From NCBI GenBank assembly GCA_934757865.1, contig CAKVLS010000003.1, positions 78,202 to 142,201 on the forward strand: a stretch of 64,000 nucleotides of DNA, written 5' to 3'. A model generated the notes under the pieces. It saw nothing but the letters and a program-made list of their open reading frames with translations, had not been told where the DNA came from and did not search any database. A program made the translations under genes and the position numbers. Within the stretch, counting starts at the first letter, position 1. Each line of letters starts with the position of its first letter. Below are positions 54,767 through 62,946 of the stretch, piece by piece. The DNA is from an uncultured Clostridia bacterium. GTDB taxonomy: Bacteria > Bacillota > Clostridia > Christensenellales > UBA1242.

Positions 54767-54851
54767 AAAAAAAGGCTTGCGCCTATTTTTATCTCCACAA
54801 TGGAGATTGCTCAGAATAACATTTATTTGAACTCGTTATGTTATTTTGTAC
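54767..54851 (-). ncRNA. tracrRNA
   Basis: On the minus strand. The anti-repeat (54850-54825) pairs with the CRISPR repeat. The upper duplex uses repeat GTTATGTTATTTTGTA against TACAAAATAACATAAC with no mismatch; a bulge of GA opposite GAGT follows; the lower stem is GTTTGA with TCAAAT (one G-U). This is the SpCas9-like duplex-bulge-lower-stem geometry. Then comes hairpin ATCTCC-ATTGT-GGAGAT (54807-54791) and a terminator hairpin AGGC-GCAA-GCCT followed by seven T's (54784-54767). About 85 nt in total; ends are predicted. Confidence 0.9.
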
Positions 54852-54857
54852 AATAGT

Positions 54858-54886
54858 ATTTTATCACACAAAAGAGGGGATGTCAA
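54858..54886 (-). promoter_or_regulatory. tracrRNA promoter
   Basis: On the minus strand: TTGACA (54886-54881), 17-bp spacer, TAAAAT (54863-54858), placing the start near 54851, exactly at the anti-repeat. It lies over the cas9 RBS and start-codon region. Confidence 0.88.
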
Positions 54887-54891
54887 CAAAA

Positions 54892-57800
54892 ATGAACAAT
54901 AAATTTTATTTAGGATTAGATATTGGTACTGATAGCTGCGGTTGGGCACTTACTGATGAGAGATACAACCTTTCAAGAATATCTGGAAAAGACGCTTGGG
55001 GTGTTAGACTTTTTGAGAGTGCGGATGTTGCTGCGGCAAGAAGACAAAAGAGAACCGCAAGAAGAAGATTACAAAGAAGAAGACTCCAAAATGAGTGGCT
55101 AAGAGAGGTTTTTAGTCAAGAGATTGAAAAGGTTGATCCTAAATTTTTTGACAGGCTAAAGTATAGCAATTTATATCTAGAAGACAAAGAGCAAATGGGT
55201 ATAAATAGTAAATACTCATTGTTTAACGATATTTTGGATGAGGTATACACTGATAAAGAGTATTATAGTAAGTACAAAACTGTTTATCACTTAAGAAGCG
55301 AGCTAGTCAAAAAGCCTGCTGATGATATTAGACTTTTATATTTAGCCGTTCATAGCATACTTACTCACCGTGGGCACTTTTTGTACACCATTGAAAGTAG
55401 TGAAAACATTGATGAATCAAAAATGTTTAATGACTTGGTGGACAAGATGGGCGAAATTATTGTCGCAGAAGATGGTGGTAAAGTTTTTAATATTGGACAT
55501 TCATCAAAAGATAATTTTGATAGATTATATCAGGACCTAAAAGAGGGTACTTCTTTAAGACAAACAAAAGAAACTTTTGCCGAAGGTATTGGAGCTAAGT
55601 CAAAAAAAGATAAAGACATTGTAAAAATAGTTGTTGACGGCAAGTTTAAGCTAAAAGACTTGTTTGCTGAAATCGAAAAGGAAGATAACATTGAGGTCAA
55701 CTTTAGCAGTGACAAATATGAAACAGAAGTATATGGGAAAATTATAGAAACTTTGGGAGATGATGACAAAGTATCTATAATTGATGACTTCCAAAAAATT
55801 TACTCTAGCATTCAGCTAAAAAGATTGCTGGGTGACCACAAATATATATGTCAATCGCTTGTTGAAAAATATGATATGCATAGTGCTCAACTAAGAGAAT
55901 TTAAGGAATTTATAAAAAAATACTACCCATCAAAGAATGCATATGTTTTTAGATATGTAAAACCAAAAAAATCTAGTGATGGTAAGAAAAAGGCTGTTAA
56001 CAATTACGCAGCTTATGTTTATTCTAATTTGACTAATGGCAAGAAACAAGTCATAGACGAAAAGTCTAGCAAAGAGGATTTTTATGCCTTTGTCAAAAAA
56101 GAAATTTTTGAAAAGGACCCAGAGATAGCCGCTGACGAAGAATATGTAAATTACAAGAATAAAGTAACAGAGCTAATGGCTAAGGGCGAATTTTTACAAA
56201 AGGTTCGTAGCCATGAAAATACCGTTTTGCCTAATAGTTTGTACACTAGTGAGCTTGAAGCTATTCTTGATGCTAACAAAGAAAAGTTTACCTTCCTAAC
56301 TGAAAAGGACGAAACAGGTCTTACTAACGCTGAAAAAATTAAACAAATTATAGCTTACAAAGTCCCATACTTTGTAGGACCTATCGGCAAATCAACTGAG
56401 AAGTTTAGTTGGGCAGAAAAGCAAAACGACATGCCTCTTAGACCTTGGAATCTAGAAAAGATAGTGGACTTTGATAAGGCTGAAGATAAATTTATCCAAA
56501 GAATGACCAACAAGTGTACATATCTAAAGGATAAAGATGTTTTGCCAAAAGACTCTTTGTTATATTCAAAGTTTAGAGTCCTTAATGAGTTAAACAATCT
56601 AAAAATTAACGGGGATGGCATAACCGTAGAACTAAAACAAAAGATATATAATGAACTTTTTAAGAAAAACAAAAAAGTGTCTGTTAAGAGATTAAAGGAA
56701 TTTTTGGTTGCCGAGAATATAGTTCCAAAAAGCGAAATTGCTAATGTTTCAATAACAGGCATTGATAGAGAGTTTGTTAATACTTTATCTAGTTATGTTA
56801 CATTGGCAGGTAGATTTGGAGAAGATTTTGTTGATGATAATATTGAAATCTTTGAAAAGATAATCAAATATCATACAATTATTTCTGACAAAGATAGGTT
56901 GGCAAAAAGGTTAGAAAGAGAATTTAATATTTTTAGTGCTGATGATATAAAATTCCTAAAATCTCTAAACTATTCTAAGTGGGGAAGACTATCAAAAGAG
57001 TTTTTGACCGAGCTTAAATTTGTAGATAAACGCAAAGCTCAAAAAATTAACACTGAAAATTTTAGTAAAGATTATCAAGAAAAACGTTCTAATGGTGAGG
57101 CATTTTCTGTTATAGAGGCTATGTGGGAGACTAATAACAACTTACAACAACTATTCGACCAGGGTAATTATACTTTGGCAGAGAGAGTTGAAGAGCATTA
57201 TGGCAAACTTGATAGAGATATTGTCTACGCAGATATTGACGAAATGTACTGCTCACCTTCTGTTAAGCGTGGAGCTTGGCAAGCCATTCAAGTAATTAAC
57301 GAGATTAAGTCAAGGATAGGTAAGTATCCAGATAAAATTTTTGTAGAAGTTACAAGGCACGACGAAGTCAAGGGCGATGCCGGCAGAAAAGATTCTCGAA
57401 AGAAAAAAATAGAAAAATTATACAATAGTGCCGAACTTAAAAAAGTGTGTGAAGAGCTAAGTGTAGAATACAATGAACTTATGAGACATCTTTTGGGCGA
57501 AGATGGTAAGAGCGGTAAGACCGATGCCGAACTTCGTAGCGATAGATTGTATTTGTACTTTATGCAACTAGGCAAGTGTATGTATACTGGCGAGCCACTT
57601 GAAATTGATAAAATATATGACGACAATATATACAATATCGACCATATTATTCCTCAAAGCAAAATAAAAGACGACAGTCTAAACAACAAAGTACTTGTAA
57701 AGATGCAAGTTAACAAAGAAAAGGATAATAGTTATCCAATCAATGAATACAACCCACAAATACAAATAAAACAAAAAGCATTTTGGAAAATGCTTAACGA

Positions 57801-59214
57801 GAGAGGCTTATTGTCTAACGAAAAACTCGCAAGGCTATGTAGGACAGAGCCATTTAACGAAAGAGAAGAAATTGCTTTTGTTAATAGACAACTAGTAGAG
57901 ACCAATCAAGAGTCAAAGGCAGTAACTGACCTTTTAAGAAGAGTTGTGGGCAACCCAACCTCAGTTGTATTCTCTAAAGCTGGTTTTGTAAGCGACTTTA
58001 GGAAAAAATTTGATATATTTAAGTCAAGAACAGTTAATAGCCTTCACCATGCAAAAGACGCCTACCTTAATGTTGTAGTTGGCAATATTATGGATAATAG
58101 ATTTACAATTCCTTTCTTCTGGGATAATACAAAGGATGATATTAACAAAAGTATCACTAGAAATACCTCTAAAGTATTTGAAAGAGTTGTAAAATCCCCT
58201 ATTGATGGTTCGGTAGTCTGGAACGGTTGCCTTCAAGAAGACATAGACAAATGCGAAAATGATATCAAGCGTATAAAAGAAATATGTTCTAAAAACACCT
58301 GCATAGTATCAATAATGCCTTTTGTTAATAATAATGGATTATTCTATGACGAGACTATATATAAGAGTGCAAAAAATGACCCAAATACAAAAGCGAGTGT
58401 TCCGCTTAAGGGAGATAAAAAGACACTAAGTAATGTCCAAAATTATGGCGGTTACAACAGCTTAAAAGGTGCTTATTTTACAGTTGTTGAAAGTATTGAT
58501 AAAAAGGGTAAAACAAAGAAGACAATAGAGTCAGTACCTATCTTGATAGAATATACCTATCGTAATGACCCAGACAAAGAACAAAAAATTATTGAATACC
58601 TAGAAAAACAAAATAATATAAAAATCACCAAAGTCATCTTACCTGTTCTTAAGTATAAGTCTACCCTAAAAATAAATGGCGGATTATTTACCTTATCAGG
58701 AAAATCAGATAATAGGTGTGCTCTTTTGAAACAAAATCAATGGTATATAGATAATAAGTATATTGGTTATATAAAAGCTATTGAAAAATATCTAAGCTTA
58801 AGCGACACCGCCAAAGCAGGTCTTGTAAAAGGTGAAAATTCTATAATAGTATCTTTGGCTAAGAGTAAAGATGCTAAGGGAATTAAATTAACAAAAGAAG
58901 AGAATTTGAAACTTTATGATATGATGACTACCCAGTTGTCTAAAGAATTCTATTGCTTAGATTCTATTAAAGAAATTGCTAATAAATTAATGGAGACAAG
59001 AGAAAAGTTTGAAAATATGTCTATAGAAGACCAAATAAAATTACTAAATAATATCGCAGGATATATTGGGGGAACATACAATGTGGATTTGACTTTAATT
59101 GGAGGCTCGTCAAAATCAGGACAAACCCGTATTAGTAAAAACATTACAGACCTTGATATTAGCGTTGTAATGCAATCTGTTGCAGGATTTTCTAAGAAGG
59201 AAATTAAACTTTAA
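54892..59214 (+). CDS. cas9: CRISPR-associated endonuclease Cas9, type II-A
   Basis: 1440 residues from the ATG at 54892, 12 nt after GAGGGG; the earlier ATG at 54838 lies within the anti-repeat, and the one at 54880 abuts the RBS. RuvC-I KFYLGLDIGTDSCGWA (catalytic D10); Arg-rich bridge helix (about residues 46-68, RRQKRTARRRLQRRR); large alpha-helical recognition lobe; RuvC-II IFVEVTRH (E819); HNH YNIDHIIPQS (D917, H918) with NNKVLV; RuvC-III HHAKDAYLNVVV (H1052, D1056); C-terminal PAM-interacting region. All nuclease residues are intact. It is somewhat longer than SpCas9 (1368). Guided by crRNA:tracrRNA to cut double-stranded DNA. PAM unknown. Confidence 0.97.
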   Translation: MNNKFYLGLDIGTDSCGWALTDERYNLSRISGKDAWGVRLFESADVAAARRQKRTARRRLQRRRLQNEWLREVFSQEIEKVDPKFFDRLKYSNLYLEDKEQMGINSKYSLFNDILDEVYTDKEYYSKYKTVYHLRSELVKKPADDIRLLYLAVHSILTHRGHFLYTIESSENIDESKMFNDLVDKMGEIIVAEDGGKVFNIGHSSKDNFDRLYQDLKEGTSLRQTKETFAEGIGAKSKKDKDIVKIVVDGKFKLKDLFAEIEKEDNIEVNFSSDKYETEVYGKIIETLGDDDKVSIIDDFQKIYSSIQLKRLLGDHKYICQSLVEKYDMHSAQLREFKEFIKKYYPSKNAYVFRYVKPKKSSDGKKKAVNNYAAYVYSNLTNGKKQVIDEKSSKEDFYAFVKKEIFEKDPEIAADEEYVNYKNKVTELMAKGEFLQKVRSHENTVLPNSLYTSELEAILDANKEKFTFLTEKDETGLTNAEKIKQIIAYKVPYFVGPIGKSTEKFSWAEKQNDMPLRPWNLEKIVDFDKAEDKFIQRMTNKCTYLKDKDVLPKDSLLYSKFRVLNELNNLKINGDGITVELKQKIYNELFKKNKKVSVKRLKEFLVAENIVPKSEIANVSITGIDREFVNTLSSYVTLAGRFGEDFVDDNIEIFEKIIKYHTIISDKDRLAKRLEREFNIFSADDIKFLKSLNYSKWGRLSKEFLTELKFVDKRKAQKINTENFSKDYQEKRSNGEAFSVIEAMWETNNNLQQLFDQGNYTLAERVEEHYGKLDRDIVYADIDEMYCSPSVKRGAWQAIQVINEIKSRIGKYPDKIFVEVTRHDEVKGDAGRKDSRKKKIEKLYNSAELKKVCEELSVEYNELMRHLLGEDGKSGKTDAELRSDRLYLYFMQLGKCMYTGEPLEIDKIYDDNIYNIDHIIPQSKIKDDSLNNKVLVKMQVNKEKDNSYPINEYNPQIQIKQKAFWKMLNERGLLSNEKLARLCRTEPFNEREEIAFVNRQLVETNQESKAVTDLLRRVVGNPTSVVFSKAGFVSDFRKKFDIFKSRTVNSLHHAKDAYLNVVVGNIMDNRFTIPFFWDNTKDDINKSITRNTSKVFERVVKSPIDGSVVWNGCLQEDIDKCENDIKRIKEICSKNTCIVSIMPFVNNNGLFYDETIYKSAKNDPNTKASVPLKGDKKTLSNVQNYGGYNSLKGAYFTVVESIDKKGKTKKTIESVPILIEYTYRNDPDKEQKIIEYLEKQNNIKITKVILPVLKYKSTLKINGGLFTLSGKSDNRCALLKQNQWYIDNKYIGYIKAIEKYLSLSDTAKAGLVKGENSIIVSLAKSKDAKGIKLTKEENLKLYDMMTTQLSKEFYCLDSIKEIANKLMETREKFENMSIEDQIKLLNNIAGYIGGTYNVDLTLIGGSSKSGQTRISKNITDLDISVVMQSVAGFSKKEIKL

Positions 59215-60074
59215 TGGGGTTTAGGACTGTAGTTATAAAAAATCGCTCTAAACTAGACTTAAATTTTAACTACCTTGTCTGCAGAAATGATGATGAAACA
59301 AAAGTTTTTATACCAGAGATTTCCGTCCTTATATTAGAGTCTACAGCCATTTCTTTAACGACAGCTCTGATTAGTGAACTTATCAAAAACAATGTTAAAA
59401 TAATCTTTTGTGACGAAAAACACAACCCTGAGAGTGAGCTGACCCCATACTATGGGGCTCATAATAGCTCAGATGTAGTGTATAGACAGATTAACTGGGA
59501 TAAACTAAGCAAAGAAAAAGTTTGGACAGAAATTATAAGGCATAAGATAACTAAACAAAAAGAGTTTTTGGGGATGCTCGGCTACGACATAGAGTCTAGT
59601 ATGTTACAAGGGTATTTGCAAGAGATTCAGCATAATGATATTACCAATAGAGAAGGGCACTCTGCAAAAGTTTATTTTAATGCGATATGGGGGCTGGATT
59701 TTTCTCGCAGAACAGAAGGGTATGTCAATAGTGCACTTAATTATGGATATGCAATCCTTCTTTCCTGCTTTAATAGAATAATAACCGCAAAAGGTTATTT
59801 AACACAACTTGGTATTTGGCATAAAAATGAGTTTAACGAATTTAATTTGTCTTGCGACCTTATGGAGCCTTTTAGAATACTGATAGACAAAAAAGTATAT
59901 CTTTTGGAATTAAACGATAAAGATTATAAAAGAAAAGTGTTAGATATTTTTGAGCAAAAATTAAAGATAGACGGGAAAGAGCAATATTTTGAGAATGCTA
60001 TTGCTATTTATACGCAGTCGGTTTTTGATGCCATAGAACAAAACAATGAAAATTTAATAAAGATGTATGAATAA
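59214..60074 (+). CDS. cas1: CRISPR integrase Cas1
   Basis: 286 residues, start overlapping the cas9 stop (TAATG). An N-terminal beta domain and a helical catalytic domain with metal ligands E147 (TNREGHSAK), H203 (GIWHKNEF) and D215/E218 (SCDLMEPFR). Inserts new spacers at the leader-repeat junction as a Cas1-Cas2 complex, in type II-A helped by Csn2, Cas9 and tracrRNA. All key residues present, so acquisition should be possible. Confidence 0.97.
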   Translation: MGFRTVVIKNRSKLDLNFNYLVCRNDDETKVFIPEISVLILESTAISLTTALISELIKNNVKIIFCDEKHNPESELTPYYGAHNSSDVVYRQINWDKLSKEKVWTEIIRHKITKQKEFLGMLGYDIESSMLQGYLQEIQHNDITNREGHSAKVYFNAIWGLDFSRRTEGYVNSALNYGYAILLSCFNRIITAKGYLTQLGIWHKNEFNEFNLSCDLMEPFRILIDKKVYLLELNDKDYKRKVLDIFEQKLKIDGKEQYFENAIAIYTQSVFDAIEQNNENLIKMYE

Positions 60075-60387
60075 TAGATTTATGAGAATAGTAATATTTT
60101 TTGATTTACCAACGATAACAGCTCGTGATAGCGTAGAGTATCGGAAATTTAGGAAGTTTTTGATAAAAAACGGTTTTATTATGATGCAAGAATCTATTTA
60201 TTCTAGGCTTGTAATAAATAGGAACTCCCTTGCACTTGTAAAGAAAAAAGTTAAAGATAGCTTACCTTCTGGTGGAAATATACAACTTTTAGAAGTTACC
60301 GAAAAGCAATTTGCAAGCATTGAATATTTAAGAGGCCGTGCCCAAAACAAAATTATTGATACCGAAAGTAGAGTGATAGAAATATGA
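60067..60387 (+). CDS. cas2: Cas2, spacer-integration subunit
   Basis: 106 residues, overlapping the cas1 end by 8 bp. Ferredoxin-like fold beginning RIVIFFDLPTIT, with the usual FFDLP strand, and IYSRLVINRNS. Cas2 bridges two Cas1 dimers in the integrase. The second Met (60082, MRIVIFF) is an alternative start. It ends in TGA overlapping the csn2 ATG. Confidence 0.95.
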   Translation: MNNRFMRIVIFFDLPTITARDSVEYRKFRKFLIKNGFIMMQESIYSRLVINRNSLALVKKKVKDSLPSGGNIQLLEVTEKQFASIEYLRGRAQNKIIDTESRVIEI

Positions 60388-61049
60388 AACTAACATGCAA
60401 TAGATATGTTAGCCAAATAGACTTTGATAAAAGTACAAAATATATATTAGTGGTAGAAAATGCAAAAGAGTTTAGAAAAATTTGCTGTGAACTTTTGGCA
60501 GAGTCTAATGGAGAGACAGAGAGCGATTTTGTTTTTTCGGATAATGGACAAATTGTGTCTATGCAAAAATATATTTTACTTTTGTATGATTTTTTGGGGC
60601 TAGATATAAATAACAAAAAAATATTAAATGAAGTTGCATCTCAAGTAGAAGAAAAATTACAAACTTACGATTTTGTTGAGAAATTGTGCCAAATAAATAA
60701 ATTAATTTTGGAAATTAACGACAAAGTCCTTGATGATTTTGATTTTAAGGTGTCTTATGATGAAGAATTCGGAATAGACAAGTTAATAAAAATTTCTAAT
60801 TATAGGATTCAAGGAGCAAGTGATATTCTTGAAAAATTGCTTGCATATATCAAAGTTTATTCATCGCTTAAACCAATAAAAACTATTGTACTTATTGGAG
60901 TGATGCAATACTTATCTGCCGATGAACTATATTTATTTGCAAAAAATTTAGAGTATTTGGGGCTTAATTTGCTTTTGGTTGAGAGACAAGATTATAAACT
61001 TAAAAATTTTAATAGAATTTTAATTGATAATGATTTGTGCGAGATTTAG
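60384..61049 (+). CDS. csn2: Csn2, type II-A adaptation protein
   Basis: 221 residues, ATGA overlap with cas2. Position and size identify Csn2, as do features such as LVVENAKEFRKICCELLAES, FVFSDNGQIVSMQKYILLLYD and TIVLIGVMQYLSADELYLF. Csn2 forms a ring-shaped tetramer that binds free DNA ends and is needed for spacer uptake; its presence defines subtype II-A. The last codons and stop lie within a strong hairpin (61037-61072). Confidence 0.93.
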   Translation: MKLTCNRYVSQIDFDKSTKYILVVENAKEFRKICCELLAESNGETESDFVFSDNGQIVSMQKYILLLYDFLGLDINNKKILNEVASQVEEKLQTYDFVEKLCQINKLILEINDKVLDDFDFKVSYDEEFGIDKLIKISNYRIQGASDILEKLLAYIKVYSSLKPIKTIVLIGVMQYLSADELYLFAKNLEYLGLNLLLVERQDYKLKNFNRILIDNDLCEI

Positions 61050-61072
61050 CAAAAAGCTAAATCTCTTGCACA
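61037..61072 (+). terminator. Strong hairpin at csn2 end, weak terminator or insulator
   Basis: GTGC-GAGATTTAGC pairs with GCTAAATCTC-TT-GCAC (14 bp, 2-nt bulge, AAAAA loop). There is no T tract after it, so it may not be a classical terminator. Its right arm contains the -35 (TTGCAC) of the array promoter. Confidence 0.5.
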
Positions 61073-61094
61073 ATAATCATATATATGATATAAT
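61066..61094 (+). promoter_or_regulatory. CRISPR array (pre-crRNA) promoter
   Basis: TTGCAC (61066-61071) and TATAAT (61089-61094), 17-bp spacer, with TG at 61086-61087 making an extended -10. Start near 61101, about 57 nt before the first repeat. Confidence 0.8.
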
Positions 61095-61150
61095 AAAAAT
61101 ATCAAAAAGTTAATACAAAATAAAATGCGGACAGCATAAGTAATTCTCTA

Positions 61151-61157
61151 ATTTGAG
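61151..61157 (+). promoter_or_regulatory. Leader-anchoring sequence ATTTGAG
   Basis: ATTTGAG sits directly against repeat 1. In studied type II-A systems this leader-end motif directs Cas1-Cas2 to integrate new spacers at the first repeat. Confidence 0.85.
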
Positions 61158-61919
61158 GTTTGAGAGTTATGTTATTTTGTATATAACTAAAACTGTGCCT
61201 TTATTTGCTTTTGTGTCCGTGCCGTTTGAGAGTTATGTTATTTTGTATATAACTAAAACAGTAACTGCAGTAGCATTTGTTAAATCAGCGTTTGAGAGTT
61301 ATGTTATTTTGTATATAACTAAAACTTGCTCTTATACCAAAAAGACAACCAATGGGTTTGAGAGTTATGTTATTTTGTATATAACTAAAACTCAACAGCT
61401 TTGTTTGGAGTGTCGACAAAAGTTTGAGAGTTATGTTATTTTGTATATAACTAAAACTAAATCATACTTTGGAGAGCTTAGTAGATTGTTTGAGAGTTAT
61501 GTTATTTTGTATATAACTAAAACTAGTGATGATCGACAAGTCCCGGAACGCTAGTTTGAGAGTTATGTTATTTTGTATATAACTAAAACCAAGTACAAGA
61601 TATGACAAATGCGGGACTTGTTTGAGAGTTATGTTATTTTGTATATAACTAAAACTATCTGTAGCAATGGTAATTAAAGAGTACAGTTTGAGAGTTATGT
61701 TATTTTGTATATAACTAAAACAGACAATTTTGCTTGAAATCTTGAGTCAGTGTTTGAGAGTTATGTTATTTTGTATATAACTAAAACACACGGTTACTTA
61801 TTTGGAGTTGTTACAATGTTTGAGAGTTATGTTATTTTGTATATAACTAAAACCGATACAGATCCAGCTGCTTTGGCAATACAGTTTGAGAGTTATGTTA
61901 TTTTGTATATAACTAAAAC
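61158..61919 (+). CRISPR. Type II-A CRISPR array, 12 repeats and 11 spacers
   Basis: Repeats of 36 bp begin at 61158 and recur exactly every 66 bp (61224, 61290 ... 61884). The repeat starts GTTTGAGAGTTATGTTATTT and ends TGTATATAACTAAAAC. All 12 copies appear identical, including the last one; all 11 spacers are 30 bp. It lies 108 bp after csn2 on the same strand, with leader end ATTTGAG. No repeat decay at the distal end suggests a young or recently trimmed array. Spacer targets cannot be identified here. Confidence 0.98.
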
Positions 61920-62130
61920 ATTGCTTTGTTATACGCCTATTAAATTGTCAACAACATTGGAAGATGGGATAAAGCTTGAGGCGACAATAACATTAACAAA
62001 TAGAATAACGTTAAATGCAAATGATAAATTGTTGAAAACAACAAAAACAACATTATTGTTTGGCCGGTAGATTTTACTGGTAAATTTTTGAGTGATAAGA
62101 AAAATTATTAAAAAATTTTTTCATATGATT
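61920..62130. other. Array-distal flank
   Basis: About 210 bp after the last repeat. An open frame runs on from the array to 62070 but is a by-product of the 66-bp period. No degenerate repeat copy is seen. It holds short ACAACA/AACATT-type repeats and no recognisable gene. Confidence 0.4.
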
Positions 62131-62343
62131 GTAACATATTGTTACTAAATAATTTGAAGTTAGCTTGCATTTGTGTAACATATTGTTACACAACATTTAT
62201 GTTATTAGCACTTATAACTGTAAGCAAAATACTACAGTTTATGATCAAGACATGCGGAATATGGATATTACGTTTAATAAGCCACCTATGTGACATTTTG
62301 TTACTTACAAAAAGAGCCTTTAAGGTTAGTAACAAATTGTTAC
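62131..62343. repeat. Four GTAACA-N3-TGTTAC palindromes
   Basis: Sites at 62131-62145, 62175-62189, 62290-62304 (one base changed, GTGACA) and 62329-62343. Centre spacing is 44, 115 and 39 bp. With one flanking base, the second reads TGTAACATATTGTTACA, which fits TGTNA-N7-TNACA, the published GlnR/TnrA box pattern of Firmicutes; the others fit it with one end base changed. No nitrogen-metabolism gene is next to them. Operators or iteron-like protein sites are likely; which protein is unknown. Confidence 0.75.
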
Positions 62344-62488
62344 ATATATAATATATATAAAATAAAAGAATATAAAGAAGATAGTATTTTTAAGTATCAA
62401 AAATTAAATATGATAATATCAACTATAAAAATAAGCATTATTTCATTAAAAAATTAAATGCTTTAAGTTTTGATTTTTGCAAAAAAAT

Positions 62489-62528
62489 ACCCTACCAAGA
62501 TGGTGCTCTACCGCTGAGCCACACCAGC
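62489..62528 (-). pseudogene. 5' half of a tRNA-Thr (GGT), truncated
   Basis: On the minus strand, GCTGGTGTGGCTCAGCGGTA then GAGCACCATCTTGGTA gives the 5' acceptor strand, a full D arm and the 5' side of the anticodon arm with anticodon GGT. Sequence fit is lost just after the anticodon loop (GGGTATTTTTTT instead of a matching 3' strand). No variable loop, T arm or 3' acceptor is found within several hundred bp. So it is a tRNA fragment, not a working tRNA gene. Confidence 0.7.
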
Positions 62529-62680
62529 ATAGTGTTGTTTTTGAATGATTTTTGCGGTGAAATTTAGTGGTGAAAAAGTGCTGTTTTTGTTTTACCAACT
62601 TAAAAATATTTTTGAAAAACTATAACCCTATGTCTTAAAGCCCTTGATTTTACTAGTTTTTTTAGATGTAAAAATTGTTT

Positions 62681-62711
62681 AGGTGTTAACCTTTCAAAAA
62701 GGTTGACACCT
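62681..62711. repeat. Long inverted repeat
   Basis: AGGTGTTAACCTTT / AAAGGTTGACACCT, 14 bp with one G-U, loop CAA; TGACACCT is repeated once more at 62714-62721. Further on, 62755-62795 holds direct repeats of TATCTAAAA. Not followed by a T run, so more likely a protein-binding or recombination site than a terminator. Confidence 0.5.
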
Positions 62712-62818
62712 ATTGACACCTACGGCCATTTTTGAGCAATACTTTGGCTATTTAAAACTATCTAAAATTGCCTAAAAGTATCTAAAACTTTGCTAGTTAA
62801 ATTTGATTGCAACGGAGA

Positions 62819-62847
62819 TGGACATATTAAAAAAATTATGTTATAAT
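62819..62847 (+). promoter_or_regulatory. Promoter of nucleotidyltransferase-like gene
   Basis: TGGACA (62819-62824) and extended -10 TGTTATAAT (TATAAT at 62842-62847), 17-bp spacer. Confidence 0.8.
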
Positions 62848-62853
62848 TGTCTT

Positions 62854-62940
62854 GCAAATGGATTGGCTATGAAATTTATTTGCTCCCTGATTGGTAAATT
62901 ATTTATCAATCCCCCTCCAATTCAAACTTTAAGGAGGTAA
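62854..62940 (+). promoter_or_regulatory. Structured 5' leader with RBS-sequestering hairpin
   Basis: The predicted ~93-nt leader has a hairpin GATTGGTAAA / TTTATCAATC (62890-62911) and a CCTCC (62914-62918) complementary to the Shine-Dalgarno GGAGG (62933-62937). Pairing would hide the RBS. A translational switch is possible; no known riboswitch class is recognised. Confidence 0.4.
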
Positions 62941-62946
62941 AAAAAT

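Noticed and set aside
54838..54891. Earlier cas9 start codons at 54838 and 54880
   Set aside because: The first lies within the anti-repeat without an RBS; the second directly abuts GAGGGG. The start at 54892 gives the normal N-terminus with D10.
61524..61619. Complementarity between spacers 6 and 7 (AAGTCCCG versus CGGGACTT)
   Set aside because: Only about ten bases; with eleven spacers compared in both orientations, a match of this length is not surprising.
61153..62070. ORFs of 133 and 106 codons repeating the FESYVILYITKT peptide
   Set aside because: They are translations of the CRISPR array; repeat plus spacer is 66 bp, a multiple of three, so the frame stays open by chance.
62139..62351. 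70-codon ORF over the palindromes
   Set aside because: No RBS, composition unlike neighbouring proteins, and it spans repeated palindromes that better explain the conserved words.
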